Shown: positions 7,968-15,416, numbered from the stretch's first letter. The stretch is DNA of 31,165 bases from Bacteroidetes bacterium UBA7688 (GCA_002482815.1 DLGS01000186.1:1-31165); one strand, 5' to 3'. The notes: a model not told the origin generated them from the sequence alone. Translations and numbers: made by a program.

Positions 7968-8653
7968 AAAATATTCTCGTAATCGGAGGTAGCTCAGGTA
8001 TAGGAAAAGCAACGGCAGAAATGCTGTCAGCAGATCATCAGGTATTTGCAACATTTAATAAACACCCGATGGGAAATGCTGAGAATTGCAGTTTTCACGC
8101 ATTAAATGTTTTGGATGAAACGCTTGACTTTGATTTTCTGCCGGAGCAAATTGACGGCTTGGTGTATTGCCCGGGTGCAATAAATTTAAAACCATTTGCA
8201 AGAATCAAAACGGAAGACTTCCGGGCAGATTATGAACTACAGGTATTGGGTGCTGTTAAAGTAATTCAGGCAGTTTTGCCCAGATTAAAAGCGTCGCCTG
8301 CTGCTTCAATCGTCTTGTTTTCAACAGTGGCCGTTCAGGCTGGTTTCAATTTTCATTCCATCGTTTCTGCCAGCAAAGGAGCTATCGAAGGATTGGTCAG
8401 GGCACTTTCTGCGGAGCTGGCACCAAAGATTCGCATTAATTGTATAGCGCCTTCTATCACAGATACACCACTTGCGGCATCCCTGCTCGGTACGCCTGAA
8501 AAAGCCGACGCAAATGCACAACGTCATCCGCTGAAAAGGGTAGGTAATGTGGAGGATTTGTCGAATGCTGTAGCATTCCTTTTAAGCGAAAAATCTTCCT
8601 GGATGACTGGCCAGGTATTGAAAGTTGATGGCGGAATGTCAGTAATTAAATAA
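7964..8653 (+). CDS. SDR-fold protein lacking the catalytic tyrosine, 229 aa
   Basis: The Rossmann nucleotide-binding motif is at the start (VIGGSSGIGKATAEM, Gly8-Gly14). Later signs of a short-chain dehydrogenase/reductase are VYCPGAIN (in place of NNAG), Ser120 in IVLFSTVAV, Lys138 in VSASKGAIEGLVRAL, NCIAPSITDTPLA and the end WMTGQVLKVDGGMSV. The YxxxK tyrosine is replaced: the residue four before Lys138 is Val134. The protein may therefore bind a nucleotide without standard oxidoreductase chemistry, or use another residue. It overlaps the DUF2256 gene by 4 bp and is followed 21 bp later by an SRPBCC gene, so it belongs to the operon. The substrate is unknown. Confidence 0.9.
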   Translation: MKNILVIGGSSGIGKATAEMLSADHQVFATFNKHPMGNAENCSFHALNVLDETLDFDFLPEQIDGLVYCPGAINLKPFARIKTEDFRADYELQVLGAVKVIQAVLPRLKASPAASIVLFSTVAVQAGFNFHSIVSASKGAIEGLVRALSAELAPKIRINCIAPSITDTPLAASLLGTPEKADANAQRHPLKRVGNVEDLSNAVAFLLSEKSSWMTGQVLKVDGGMSVIK

Positions 8654-8674
8654 CACTTAAAACAAACAACATTA

Positions 8675-9133
8675 ATGTCTATTAAAGTTTTGAAGACAGA
8701 GCAATTTTTACCCATTTCATTAGCTGAAGCCTGGGATTTTTTCTCTTCTCCTGCCAATCTGAATGAGATTACTCCCGAAACGATGACCTTTAAAATCCTG
8801 ACCGACCTTCCGGAAAAGATGTATCCGGGACTGATGATTAACTATAAAGTTGCTCCGGTTTTCAACATTCCATTAAGCTGGACTACAGAAATTACCCATG
8901 TCGAGGTTCAACGCTATTTTGTTGATGAGCAGCGTTCAGGCCCCTATAAAATGTGGCACCACGAACATCACTTTGAAGAAGTAAAAGGTGGGGTGATGAT
9001 GCGCGATATTTTACATTATGACATCGGGAAATGGATTGTTGGCGATATTCTCGGGGCATTATTTATTCATGCAAAAGTGAAATCGATTTTCGATTATCGT
9101 TATCAGAAATTAATCCGCTTATTTGGACAATAA
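8675..9133 (+). CDS. SRPBCC (START/Bet v 1-like) ligand-binding protein, 152 aa
   Basis: The protein has the layout of a helix-grip domain: an opening strand (IKVLKTEQFLPIS), a short helix with AWDFFSSPANLNEITPE, consecutive beta strands (INYKVAPVFNIPLSWTTEITHV, YKMWHHEHHFEEV, GVMMRDILHYDI) and a long C-terminal helix (IHAKVKSIFDYRYQKLIRLF). Such domains bind hydrophobic ligands in a central cavity. The F..PxNLxxITP opening is typical of the subgroup annotated as SRPBCC/cyclase-like in Bacteroidota and cyanobacteria. Its stop overlaps the next start by one base (TAATG). With an SDR and an ABC1 kinase beside it, handling of a lipid or isoprenoid is a reasonable inference, but the ligand is not shown by the sequence. 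Confidence 0.87.
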   Translation: MSIKVLKTEQFLPISLAEAWDFFSSPANLNEITPETMTFKILTDLPEKMYPGLMINYKVAPVFNIPLSWTTEITHVEVQRYFVDEQRSGPYKMWHHEHHFEEVKGGVMMRDILHYDIGKWIVGDILGALFIHAKVKSIFDYRYQKLIRLFGQ

Positions 9134-9402
9134 TGACACTTATTGATATTGATAGAATAATCGAAATGGCCTGGGAAGACCGGACGCCATTTGAGGCAAT
9201 CGAATTCCAGTTTGGCTTGCCGGAAAAGGAGCTTATTTCCTTTATGCGAAAAGAGTTAAAACGCACTAGTTTTAACCTTTGGAGAAAACGCGTGAATAGC
9301 GGTGTGAGCCAGAAACATGTTCATAAAAGAAATGATTCTATCAGTAGATTTAAATGCTCCAGGCAAAAGACAATCAGTATGAATAAAATCAGTAAACGGT
9401 AA
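9133..9402 (+). CDS. TIGR03643/DUF2805 family protein, 89 aa
   Basis: The protein opens MTLIDIDRIIEMAWEDRTPF, then has a small helical core with EAIEFQFGLPEKELISFMRKEL and FNLWRKRVNSG. This matches the small TIGR03643 family, which resembles a helix-turn-helix and is followed by a basic tail (KHVHKRNDSISRFKCSRQK). It starts at the ATG in TAATG, one base inside the stop of the SRPBCC gene; a longer in-frame reading from 9031 would only extend into that gene. It ends the operon. Its stop codon directly abuts the stop of the convergent ABC ATPase gene with no base between them. A nucleic-acid-binding role is possible given the basic tail, but is inferred. Confidence 0.82.
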   Translation: MTLIDIDRIIEMAWEDRTPFEAIEFQFGLPEKELISFMRKELKRTSFNLWRKRVNSGVSQKHVHKRNDSISRFKCSRQKTISMNKISKR

Positions 9403-10086
9403 CTATTTGCTGATGTCGCTTTCCACCACACCATCGCGGATACGAACGATGCGACGGGTACAATTGGCAATGTCGTCTTCGTGTGTTACCAGCATAACGG
9501 TATTGCCGTTTTGATGAATACTGCTGAACAAATCCATTATCTCAATGGATGTTTTTGTATCAAGATTCCCGGTTGGTTCGTCTGCAAGAATGAGAGAAGG
9601 ATTATTAATCAGCGCACGTGCAATGGCAACCCGCTGGCTTTGACCACCTGATAATTCATTGGGATTGTGTTTGCCGCGATCTTTCAGTCCAACTTTTTCC
9701 AACATTGCCCAGGCGCGTTCTTCTCTTTCTTTTTTTGCAACACCTGCATATATTAATGGAATAGCAACATTTTCCCAGGCACTGAGGCGGGGCATCAGGT
9801 TAAATTGTTGGAATACAAAGCCAATTTCAGTATTTCTTGCTGCTGCCAGTTCATCATCATCCATGTGGCTGACGTCCTTTCCATTTAGCACATATTGACC
9901 AGCTGTAGCTGTGTCAAGGCAGCCAATGATATTCATCAGGGTAGATTTGCCCGAACCGGAAGGCCCCATCAATGCAAGGTATTCGCTGCTATATACTTTC
10001 AGGTCTATACCTTTCAGAACAGGTAATTCCTGTTTTCCTAAAAAATAACTTTTATGAATATTACTCAGGGAAATGACCTCTTTCAT
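9403..10086 (-). CDS. ABC transporter ATP-binding protein, MacB/LolD type, 227 aa
   Basis: This is a complete nucleotide-binding domain: Walker A GPSGSGKST (about 39-47), Q-loop FVFQQFNLMP, signature LSGGQSQRVAIARAL, Walker B LILADEPTGNLD and switch MLVTHEDDIA. The spacing and the DEPTGNLD motif place it in the MacB/LolD/FtsE branch, whose members power FtsX-like permeases for lipoprotein release, macrolide export or peptide efflux. No permease gene is adjacent, so the partner must be elsewhere. I start at ATG 10086 (MKEVISLSNIHKSYF); an upstream in-frame TTG would add nine residues lacking family similarity. It lies 47 bp after the TlpA-like gene and is probably cotranscribed with it. Confidence 0.93.
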   Translation of the reverse strand: MKEVISLSNIHKSYFLGKQELPVLKGIDLKVYSSEYLALMGPSGSGKSTLMNIIGCLDTATAGQYVLNGKDVSHMDDDELAAARNTEIGFVFQQFNLMPRLSAWENVAIPLIYAGVAKKEREERAWAMLEKVGLKDRGKHNPNELSGGQSQRVAIARALINNPSLILADEPTGNLDTKTSIEIMDLFSSIHQNGNTVMLVTHEDDIANCTRRIVRIRDGVVESDISK

Positions 10087-10133
10087 CGGTTTGGTTTGGA
10101 AATTTGAATGCAATTTACAGGATAATGAAATGT

Positions 10134-11267
10134 TTATTTCAACACCTCCTGCAGCATGCTTTCAAGGTCCGGTCCACGAAGGTCGCGTGCAATTATTTTG
10201 CCATTAGGATCTACCAGGAAATTCCCGGGAATTGACGAGATTTCATAATCACGAACGGCCACCGATTCCCAACCTTTCAGGTCAGAAACGTGTGTCCAGT
10301 CCAGTTGGTCCTGAGCAATAGCTTTTTGCCATTTTTCTTTATCATTATCTAAAGAAACACCCAAAATAGTGAAGTTTTTATCCTTGAACATTTTATAGGC
10401 AGCCACAACGTTTGGATTTTCTTTTCTGCAGGGCGTGCACCAGGATGCCCAAAAATCGACCAGCACATATTTGCCTTTCAAAGAAGAAAGTGTCACAGTT
10501 TGACCGTCCGGAGTGTTCAGGCTTATTTCCGGCGCCATCGATCCTTTATCAAGGGCATTATCAATTTCGCCGGTGTCTGCGTTAATGGCTTTTTTGTAAC
10601 GGGCAATATAATCTTTACCTAATTGTGCGTTAGGGAATCTGCCGGGAATGGATGCTACAAATGCATCCAGGAAAGGTTTTTCGCTGGCAGGATTTAATAT
10701 CTGTACTGCAAATAACGCATTTGGCAAGAAATGGGTTGTGTCTGAATAATGCTCAATATATTGGGTAAGCTGTACATTAATATCACTCATTTGGTTGCTG
10801 GCCATTTCCAGTAATGAGTCATTTCCGCGCATTCTCATGGTGTCCATTACCATTGTCAGGGTATGGATATCATTAATATGGCGTCTCACATTACTAAAGA
10901 AGTTTTTCAGGCTTTCTGAAGCAGCAGATCCGGAGACATTATATTGTTCAATTTGATTCCAATCAGCAGATATTTTTACGTTTTCTTTGAACACAGAAAG
11001 CAGAATATATTGATTCTCGGAAAAATGAAGACGATATAATCCGGGTTCTATTGCAGAGCCTGAAAGCTCAAAATGGCCTTTACTGTTTGTTTTGGTAGAA
11101 TCGATAACTTTTGTTTCGTTAATGCCCATTTCTTCAAGCAAAACAGTTTGCTCTGGCATATTCGCAATTTCCCCGACTATTACAAACTTGTTTTTGTCAT
11201 CTTTGCAGGATGCAAACAATAAGGTAAGGGCAATGATGGAAAGTAGCGGTTTTATATTCATCAACAT
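10134..11267 (-). CDS. TlpA-family thioredoxin-like lipoprotein with DUF4369-like N-terminus, about 377 aa
   Basis: The N-terminus is a lipoprotein signal (IKPLLSIIALTLLFASC), so the protein is anchored in the envelope. Residues after the Cys resemble DUF4369 (FVIVGEIANMPEQTVLLEEM, then SKGHFELSGSAIEPGLYRLHF). A helical middle follows. The C-terminal 140 residues form an AhpC/TSA-TlpA domain with GKYVLVDFWASWCTPCRKENP, containing the redox CxxC, and the cis-proline region ISSIPGNFLVDPNGKIIAR. It probably reduces disulfides in the periplasm. I choose ATG 11267; ATG 11261 is equally possible, and a TTG at 11282 is less likely. A TAAGTTTG -7 box lies 12 bp upstream of ATG 11267. The gene is followed by the ABC ATPase. 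Confidence 0.9.
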   Translation of the reverse strand: MLMNIKPLLSIIALTLLFASCKDDKNKFVIVGEIANMPEQTVLLEEMGINETKVIDSTKTNSKGHFELSGSAIEPGLYRLHFSENQYILLSVFKENVKISADWNQIEQYNVSGSAASESLKNFFSNVRRHINDIHTLTMVMDTMRMRGNDSLLEMASNQMSDINVQLTQYIEHYSDTTHFLPNALFAVQILNPASEKPFLDAFVASIPGRFPNAQLGKDYIARYKKAINADTGEIDNALDKGSMAPEISLNTPDGQTVTLSSLKGKYVLVDFWASWCTPCRKENPNVVAAYKMFKDKNFTILGVSLDNDKEKWQKAIAQDQLDWTHVSDLKGWESVAVRDYEISSIPGNFLVDPNGKIIARDLRGPDLESMLQEVLK

Positions 11268-11279
11268 TATATTGTACTG

Positions 11280-11287
11280 CAAACTTA
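11280..11287 (-). promoter_or_regulatory. -7 box of the TlpA-like gene
   Basis: The minus strand reads TAAGTTTG, fitting TAnnTTTG, 12 bp before ATG 11267. It overlaps the alternative TTG start at 11282, which argues against that start. No clear TTTG -33 box is seen. Confidence 0.5.
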
Positions 11288-11434
11288 AAATATTAAGTGG
11301 GTTAGTTATAATGAAAGCTATAGCCCTAAGATAGTTTTAACACTTTTTAAAAATTGCTGCAGGCTTAGTTATCAAATCAAAATCCCTTAATTTTGGCCAT
11401 CTTATTAGTCGATTTTTGATTATTTCAGATTTTT

Positions 11435-11466
11435 TTTGATTTTTAAAAATTCCTTTGTTACCTTTG
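11435..11466 (+). promoter_or_regulatory. Consensus Bacteroidota promoter of rpmI-rplT
   Basis: TTTG at 11435-11438, a 20-bp spacer and TACCTTTG at 11459-11466 match the TTTG-N19-21-TAnnTTTG consensus. The rpmI ATG is 19 bp downstream, leaving a leader of roughly a dozen bases. That seems too short for a structured leader of the kind used in other phyla for L20 autocontrol. Confidence 0.8.
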
Positions 11467-11485
11467 CAGTCCCAAATTTGAGAAT

Positions 11486-11683
11486 ATGCCAAAGGTGAAG
11501 ACACACTCTCGTGCAAAGAAGACATTTAAAGTTACCGGCACGGGTAAAATACGCAGATACCAAGCTTTCAAAAGCCATTTGCTGACAAAGAAATCTACAA
11601 AACGCAAACGTCATTTGCGTCAGGCAGCATTCGTACACCCTACGAATCTGAATTTAGTGAAACGTATGTTAGGCATGCGCTAA
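11486..11683 (+). CDS. rpmI: 50S ribosomal protein L35
   Basis: This 65-residue, very basic protein matches L35 from end to end: MPKVKTHSRAKKTFKVTGTG, then KKSTKRKRHLR and a C-terminal VKRMLGMR. L35 is a component of the large ribosomal subunit. It is followed 33 bp later by rplT, its standard partner. In many bacteria infC lies directly upstream; here the upstream neighbour is the oppositely oriented TlpA-like gene, and rpmI has its own consensus promoter. Confidence 0.97.
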   Translation: MPKVKTHSRAKKTFKVTGTGKIRRYQAFKSHLLTKKSTKRKRHLRQAAFVHPTNLNLVKRMLGMR

Positions 11684-11716
11684 ACAATTTTTATTATATT
11701 TTAATACCACAATAGT

Positions 11717-12061
11717 ATGCCACGTTCGAAAAATGCAGTTGCATCTCGCGCAAAAAGAAAGAAAATATTAGCCCAGGCTAAAGGTTTTTACGGAAAACGT
11801 AAAAATGTATATACCGTTGCCAAAAACGTTCTTGAAAAAGGTCTTGGTTACAAATATGTAGGCCGCAAACTGAAAAAGCGCGACTACCGCAGCCTTTGGA
11901 TTACCCGTATCAACGCTGCAACGCGTGAAGAAGGTATGAGCTATTCTGTGTTTATGCACAAATTATCTGAAAAAGGTATTGAGCTGAACCGTAAAGTTCT
12001 TGCTGATCTGGCAATGAATGAGCCGGATGCTTTCAAAAAACTGATTTCTGAAGTAAAATAA
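11717..12061 (+). CDS. rplT: 50S ribosomal protein L20
   Basis: The 114-residue product is clearly L20: MPRSKNAVASRAKRKKILAQ, then GFYGKRKNVYTVAKNVLEKG, the conserved RDYRSLWITRINAATREEGM and the C-terminal LADLAMNEPDAFKKLI. L20 binds 23S rRNA and is needed early in 50S assembly. It is cotranscribed with rpmI and ends just before a strong hairpin terminator, closing a two-gene operon. Confidence 0.98.
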   Translation: MPRSKNAVASRAKRKKILAQAKGFYGKRKNVYTVAKNVLEKGLGYKYVGRKLKKRDYRSLWITRINAATREEGMSYSVFMHKLSEKGIELNRKVLADLAMNEPDAFKKLISEVK

Positions 12062-12078
12062 TATTTTGCTTTTATAAT

Positions 12079-12120
12079 AACTGCCGGTGATGTTTATACA
12101 TTACCGGCAGTTTTCTTTTT
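12079..12120 (+). terminator. Rho-independent terminator of rpmI-rplT
   Basis: A 10-bp stem AACTGCCGGT / ACCGGCAGTT encloses a 14-nt segment that can pair further, followed by TTCTTTTT. It begins 17 bp after the rplT stop. Confidence 0.92.
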
Positions 12121-12193
12121 TTAATCCTCAAACAGCTTCACAATTTCGAAAGGATTTTTGCACAACCTTACATTTATCCTTCTTTAGATTTTG

Positions 12194-12201
12194 TACTTTT
12201 G
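12194..12201 (+). promoter_or_regulatory. -7 box of the manC-like gene
   Basis: TACTTTTG fits the TAnnTTTG -7 consensus, 17 bp before the ATG of the guanylyltransferase gene. A clear -33 box at the usual distance is absent. Confidence 0.6.
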
Positions 12202-12218
12202 CAGCCTTAATATAATCC

Positions 12219-13304
12219 ATGAGCATTCAGAATAACTATGTGGCTATAATGGCCGGTGGAATTGGCAGTCGTTTTTGGCCTATCAGCCGCACACAGCATC
12301 CTAAGCAATTTTTGGATATTTTGGGAACCGGCAAAACTCTTTTGCAATGGACTTATTCGCGTTTCAAAGATATTTGTCCGCCTGAAAATATCTACTTTAT
12401 CACCAATCATAGTTACGTATCCTTAATAAAGACTCAATTACCTGGACTGAGTGATGCTCAGATTATCAGTGAGCCATCGCGTAAAAATACTGCCGCCTGT
12501 GCTGCTTATTTTGCACACAAAATTCATGCACTAAATCCTGAGGCGAACATTATCATGAGTCCTGCCGACCATCTTATCCTTGATGAGCGTGCATTTGAAC
12601 GCAGTATGTTTGAAGGTTTGGATTTTGTAAAAAACAATAACTCTTTGCTGACTTTGGGGATAAAGCCTACACGCCCTGATACAGGTTATGGCTACATTCA
12701 ATTTGATCAGAAGAAACACATTGACGAAGTTTTTAAGGTGAAAACCTTTACTGAAAAGCCTAATCTTGAAATCGCCAGGGCTTTCCTGAAAAGTGGTGAT
12801 TTCTTATGGAACGCCGGAATTTTCTTATGGAATGTCAATACAATTATCAATGCATTTCAAAAATATCTTCCTGAGTTGAATGATGTTTTTGCCGAGCTGA
12901 AGGATGCCTACAATACACCTCACGAATATGCAGAAATTGAAAAAGCTTACCCACAATGCATTAATACGTCTATTGATTATGCAGTAATGGAAAAAGCGGA
13001 TAATGTTTTTGTTGCGCCTGCGCAATTTGGCTGGAGCGACCTCGGTACCTGGGAGAGTGCTTACGAAAATTCTGAAAAAGATTACCTGGGAAATGCCGTT
13101 CACGGTAAAAACGTAATCGTTATTGATGCGGCTGAGTGTATGGTAAAAGCACCTGAAAACAAGTTGGTATTGGTTCAGGGTTTAGAGAAATTTATTGTAA
13201 TTGATACGCCTGATGTATTGTTAATCTGCGAGCGCAGTAAAGAACAGCATATAAAAGAATACGTAGCTGAAATAAAAAGGAATAAAGGAGAAAAGTTTCT
13301 GTAG
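12219..13304 (+). CDS. manC: Mannose-1-phosphate guanylyltransferase, 361 aa
   Basis: The enzyme converts mannose-1-phosphate and GTP to GDP-mannose, a precursor for polysaccharides and glycoproteins. The nucleotidyltransferase signature is at the start (AIMAGGIGSRFWPISRTQHPK, about 10-30). Then come SEPSRKNTAACAAY, MSPADHLI, GYGYIQF, FTEKPNLEIA and WNAGIFLWN, and near the C-terminus SIDYAVMEKADNVFVAPAQFGWSDLGTW. The C-terminal mannose-6-phosphate isomerase cupin of fused ManC/AlgA enzymes is absent, so this is the single-function form. It lies directly after the rplT terminator with its own promoter and converges with the PorP-like gene 3 bp away. Confidence 0.93.
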   Translation: MSIQNNYVAIMAGGIGSRFWPISRTQHPKQFLDILGTGKTLLQWTYSRFKDICPPENIYFITNHSYVSLIKTQLPGLSDAQIISEPSRKNTAACAAYFAHKIHALNPEANIIMSPADHLILDERAFERSMFEGLDFVKNNNSLLTLGIKPTRPDTGYGYIQFDQKKHIDEVFKVKTFTEKPNLEIARAFLKSGDFLWNAGIFLWNVNTIINAFQKYLPELNDVFAELKDAYNTPHEYAEIEKAYPQCINTSIDYAVMEKADNVFVAPAQFGWSDLGTWESAYENSEKDYLGNAVHGKNVIVIDAAECMVKAPENKLVLVQGLEKFIVIDTPDVLLICERSKEQHIKEYVAEIKRNKGEKFL

Positions 13305-13307
13305 AAA

Positions 13308-14348
13308 TCAGAATCTTGGGCAATGGTAAATGCGTCTCGACCTTGAATATTCACTATAAACACTTTCATACCGAACAGATACTTCAAAGGCGCCTGTTCC
13401 TTTTCCGGCATTTGCAGGTAAAGTGGAAATGGTATAATCATAGCTGGCCATTACTTTCCAGGTATTAATCTGCATTCCTGCTACGCCAATGACTGCGTCT
13501 CCCAAGCGGTGGAAAACACCGAAAATCAATTGGTTATTCGCTACTTGCTCCACCTCTTTTGCCAAGTTGAAATTCATTAAGGTTCCATAAACTATTTCTC
13601 TTGCTCCACTTTGAGTAGTGTAATATCCGGAAGGGTTCAAAATGAAATTGTCCGCAGTTTTCAACAATAAATCAATGTTGGCTGTGTGGCGAAACATTAA
13701 TTGATTGTCGCCTCCTTTAAAAAAGGTTTCTGTTGGCTTGTTGAGGTTTGAGGTACTGAATCCGGCTTTAATGTAAATAGCATCTGAAGGGAACAGTGCA
13801 TAATTGACACCGGCTGATACGGAATTAAATTTCGATTTTTCCAGTCCTTTTCCTTCCTGGTTAGATGCAGTGCGATCAAAGGTGAATCCATCCCATTGAA
13901 CCGGATACGAGAATTTACTGAAATTTACACTCCGTGAATTATAGCTTGCGGCTCCACCGAATGATATCATATTTGAACTTCCAATTTGGATATGGTAAGC
14001 CAAAAACATTTCAGAGCGAAACAGATTTAATTTTCCATCGCCTACATTATCATTAAAAAAGGCAAAACCCAGGCCCAACCAGTTTGTTTCATTTTTAGCC
14101 CTTAAAGCCTGAAAGTCGGCATAAACAGCAGTTGTAGTGAATGGTGCAGGTAATGCTGCCCATTGTGTTCTGTGCTGAGCTCCAAACCGGTAATCGGATT
14201 CGGATGATAAACCTGCGTTGGCAGGATTGAGCAACAAAGGCGCATTATAATACTGAGAAAAGTGCATTCCCTGAGAAAATCCCTTTGCAGAGAAAAGGAT
14301 TAAGGACAAAAAAACGATACTGAAAAGTATGGATAACTTTTGTTTCAT
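13308..14348 (-). CDS. PorP/SprF-family outer-membrane protein (type IX secretion related), 346 aa
   Basis: A signal peptide (MKQKLSILFSIVFLSLILFSAKGFSQ) precedes the family opening MHFSQYYNAPLLLNPANAGL. It continues with YRFGAQHRTQWAALPAPFTT and a series of alternating hydrophobic strands typical of a beta-barrel (for example MISFGGAASYNSRSVNFSKF, AIYIKAGFSTSNLNKP). PorP/SprF proteins are outer-membrane partners of the type IX secretion or gliding machinery, and many Bacteroidota carry several copies often tied to particular secreted adhesins. No large adhesin or PorE-like partner is adjacent, so this is a stand-alone copy. Its stop lies 3 bp from that of manC, in convergent orientation. Confidence 0.9.
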   Translation of the reverse strand: MKQKLSILFSIVFLSLILFSAKGFSQGMHFSQYYNAPLLLNPANAGLSSESDYRFGAQHRTQWAALPAPFTTTAVYADFQALRAKNETNWLGLGFAFFNDNVGDGKLNLFRSEMFLAYHIQIGSSNMISFGGAASYNSRSVNFSKFSYPVQWDGFTFDRTASNQEGKGLEKSKFNSVSAGVNYALFPSDAIYIKAGFSTSNLNKPTETFFKGGDNQLMFRHTANIDLLLKTADNFILNPSGYYTTQSGAREIVYGTLMNFNLAKEVEQVANNQLIFGVFHRLGDAVIGVAGMQINTWKVMASYDYTISTLPANAGKGTGAFEVSVRYESVYSEYSRSRRIYHCPRF

Positions 14349-14433
14349 GTGGCAAATGACAGGGTAATTACACCATAATATTACATCCTTTTCTTTTTAT
14401 GAACAAATTGTTTGTTGCGATGGCTTTCTGAAT

Positions 14434-14473
14434 AAAAAAGGCCAATTCGAAATTATTTCGAATTGGCTTTTTT
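14434..14473 (-). terminator. Bidirectional-looking terminator after the lipoprotein gene
   Basis: The arms GCCAATTCGAAAT / ATTTCGAATTGGC are flanked by A6 on one side and T6 on the other, so the hairpin has a T run on both strands. It lies 17 bp after the stop of the gene at 14490-15242. Confidence 0.9.
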
Positions 14474-14489
14474 AAAGAATAGGAATTGG

Positions 14490-15242
14490 TTATTTAATTT
14501 CTATCGTTCTTGAGATAGCAAGTTCATTTATCACGTGGATTATTTTACCTCCTAAAGTTTTTTGTTGATGGTTCCATGGTGCGATTGTTACACTGCAACC
14601 AACTGATTTACCTAATGATTTTACTTCGTCCGCAGTAAAAGTAACTGAAGAGGTTGTGCCGCTCATTCTCTTAAGAATTGATTTGGAAGGGCCATTGATC
14701 TGGAAGTATACCGAATCTGCATTTGAAACACTACCACTTAATTCCAATGTAAAAGCAGCATTTGCGTCAACGGTAGAGTATGTGCCGGCAATGGCTGTAG
14801 CGTTTGGCATACCTCTTCCTGTTCCCGAACCTGCATTATAGGTGAATGTTGGAGTAGTAACGCTCCAGTTAATAGCTCCGTCCAGATCAATTCCTGTTAC
14901 ATCTGTAGTGCTTGGTGTATAAACATAAGCGTTGTTCGATTGCTTTGTTAACTCTTTACCGTTTAGTGTCACTTTTCCTGCGTCATTATAAGTAGTGCTG
15001 CTAAGAGAGCCAAAGACAGCAACACCTGTTCCAAGATCAAAGTCTACAGCTCCGATGGGAGTATTGGTTGTTGTACGGGTTATCAATGCCACAATTGCAC
15101 CATCGCCAGTTGCGTAAGACGGTGTGGCCGCTGCACTCGATGGTGGTGTTGGCGTAGGAGTTGGTGTGGTAGGGTCTGCTTTCGAACATGAAGCCAGTGT
15201 GCCAATTGTCGCAAGTGCGATCAGGAATAATTGTTTGCTCAT
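14490..15242 (-). CDS. Exported lipoprotein of unknown function, 250 aa
   Basis: The signal peptide MSKQLFLIALATIGTLASC ends in a lipobox, and Cys19 should be lipidated. A Pro/Thr-rich linker (PTTPTPTPTPPSS) follows. The remaining 210 residues are beta-rich and low in charge, with segments such as AVFGSLSSTTYNDAGKVTLNGKEL and AGTYSTVDANAAFTLELSGSV, compatible with one or two immunoglobulin-like sandwich domains. I recognise no named family. The N-terminal layout (lipobox plus PT linker) resembles the lipoprotein at 499-1038. Its promoter has the same palindrome and spacing architecture as that gene, so the two may be coregulated although 13 kb apart. Confidence 0.85.
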   Translation of the reverse strand: MSKQLFLIALATIGTLASCSKADPTTPTPTPTPPSSAAATPSYATGDGAIVALITRTTTNTPIGAVDFDLGTGVAVFGSLSSTTYNDAGKVTLNGKELTKQSNNAYVYTPSTTDVTGIDLDGAINWSVTTPTFTYNAGSGTGRGMPNATAIAGTYSTVDANAAFTLELSGSVSNADSVYFQINGPSKSILKRMSGTTSSVTFTADEVKSLGKSVGCSVTIAPWNHQQKTLGGKIIHVINELAISRTIEIK

Positions 15243-15276
15243 TTGTTTTAATTTTTTAGTGGGTGAAAAACTTATA

Positions 15277-15325
15277 CAAACGTACTCGGATGCCGCTTGC
15301 TATACAATACGACAATCATCGTATT
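15277..15325 (-). promoter_or_regulatory. Promoter with variant regulator palindrome (box 4)
   Basis: The palindrome AATACGA-caatca-TCGTATT (15306-15325; core TACG-N8-CGTA 15308-15323) has perfect 7-bp arms. Exactly 23 bp lie between the core and a minus-strand -7 box TACGTTTG (15284-15277). The lipoprotein ATG is 34 bp further. The inner bases differ from boxes 1-3 but the geometry is identical. Confidence 0.7.
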
Positions 15326-15359
15326 TTATATCAGACAGGATTCAATACACCTAAAATGC

Positions 15360-15399
15360 TGAAAGGGAAAATTGTCTTTTATGACAATTTTCCCTTTCA
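15360..15399 (-). terminator. Long hairpin after the head-GIN lipoprotein gene
   Basis: A perfect 17-bp inverted repeat (15360-15376 with 15383-15399) encloses the 6-nt loop TTTTAT, 17 bp after the stop of the gene at 15417. There is no T run on the minus strand beyond it, so it may terminate weakly or stabilise the mRNA end. Confidence 0.7.
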
Positions 15400-15416
15400 A
15401 TAACAATGTAATTTGT

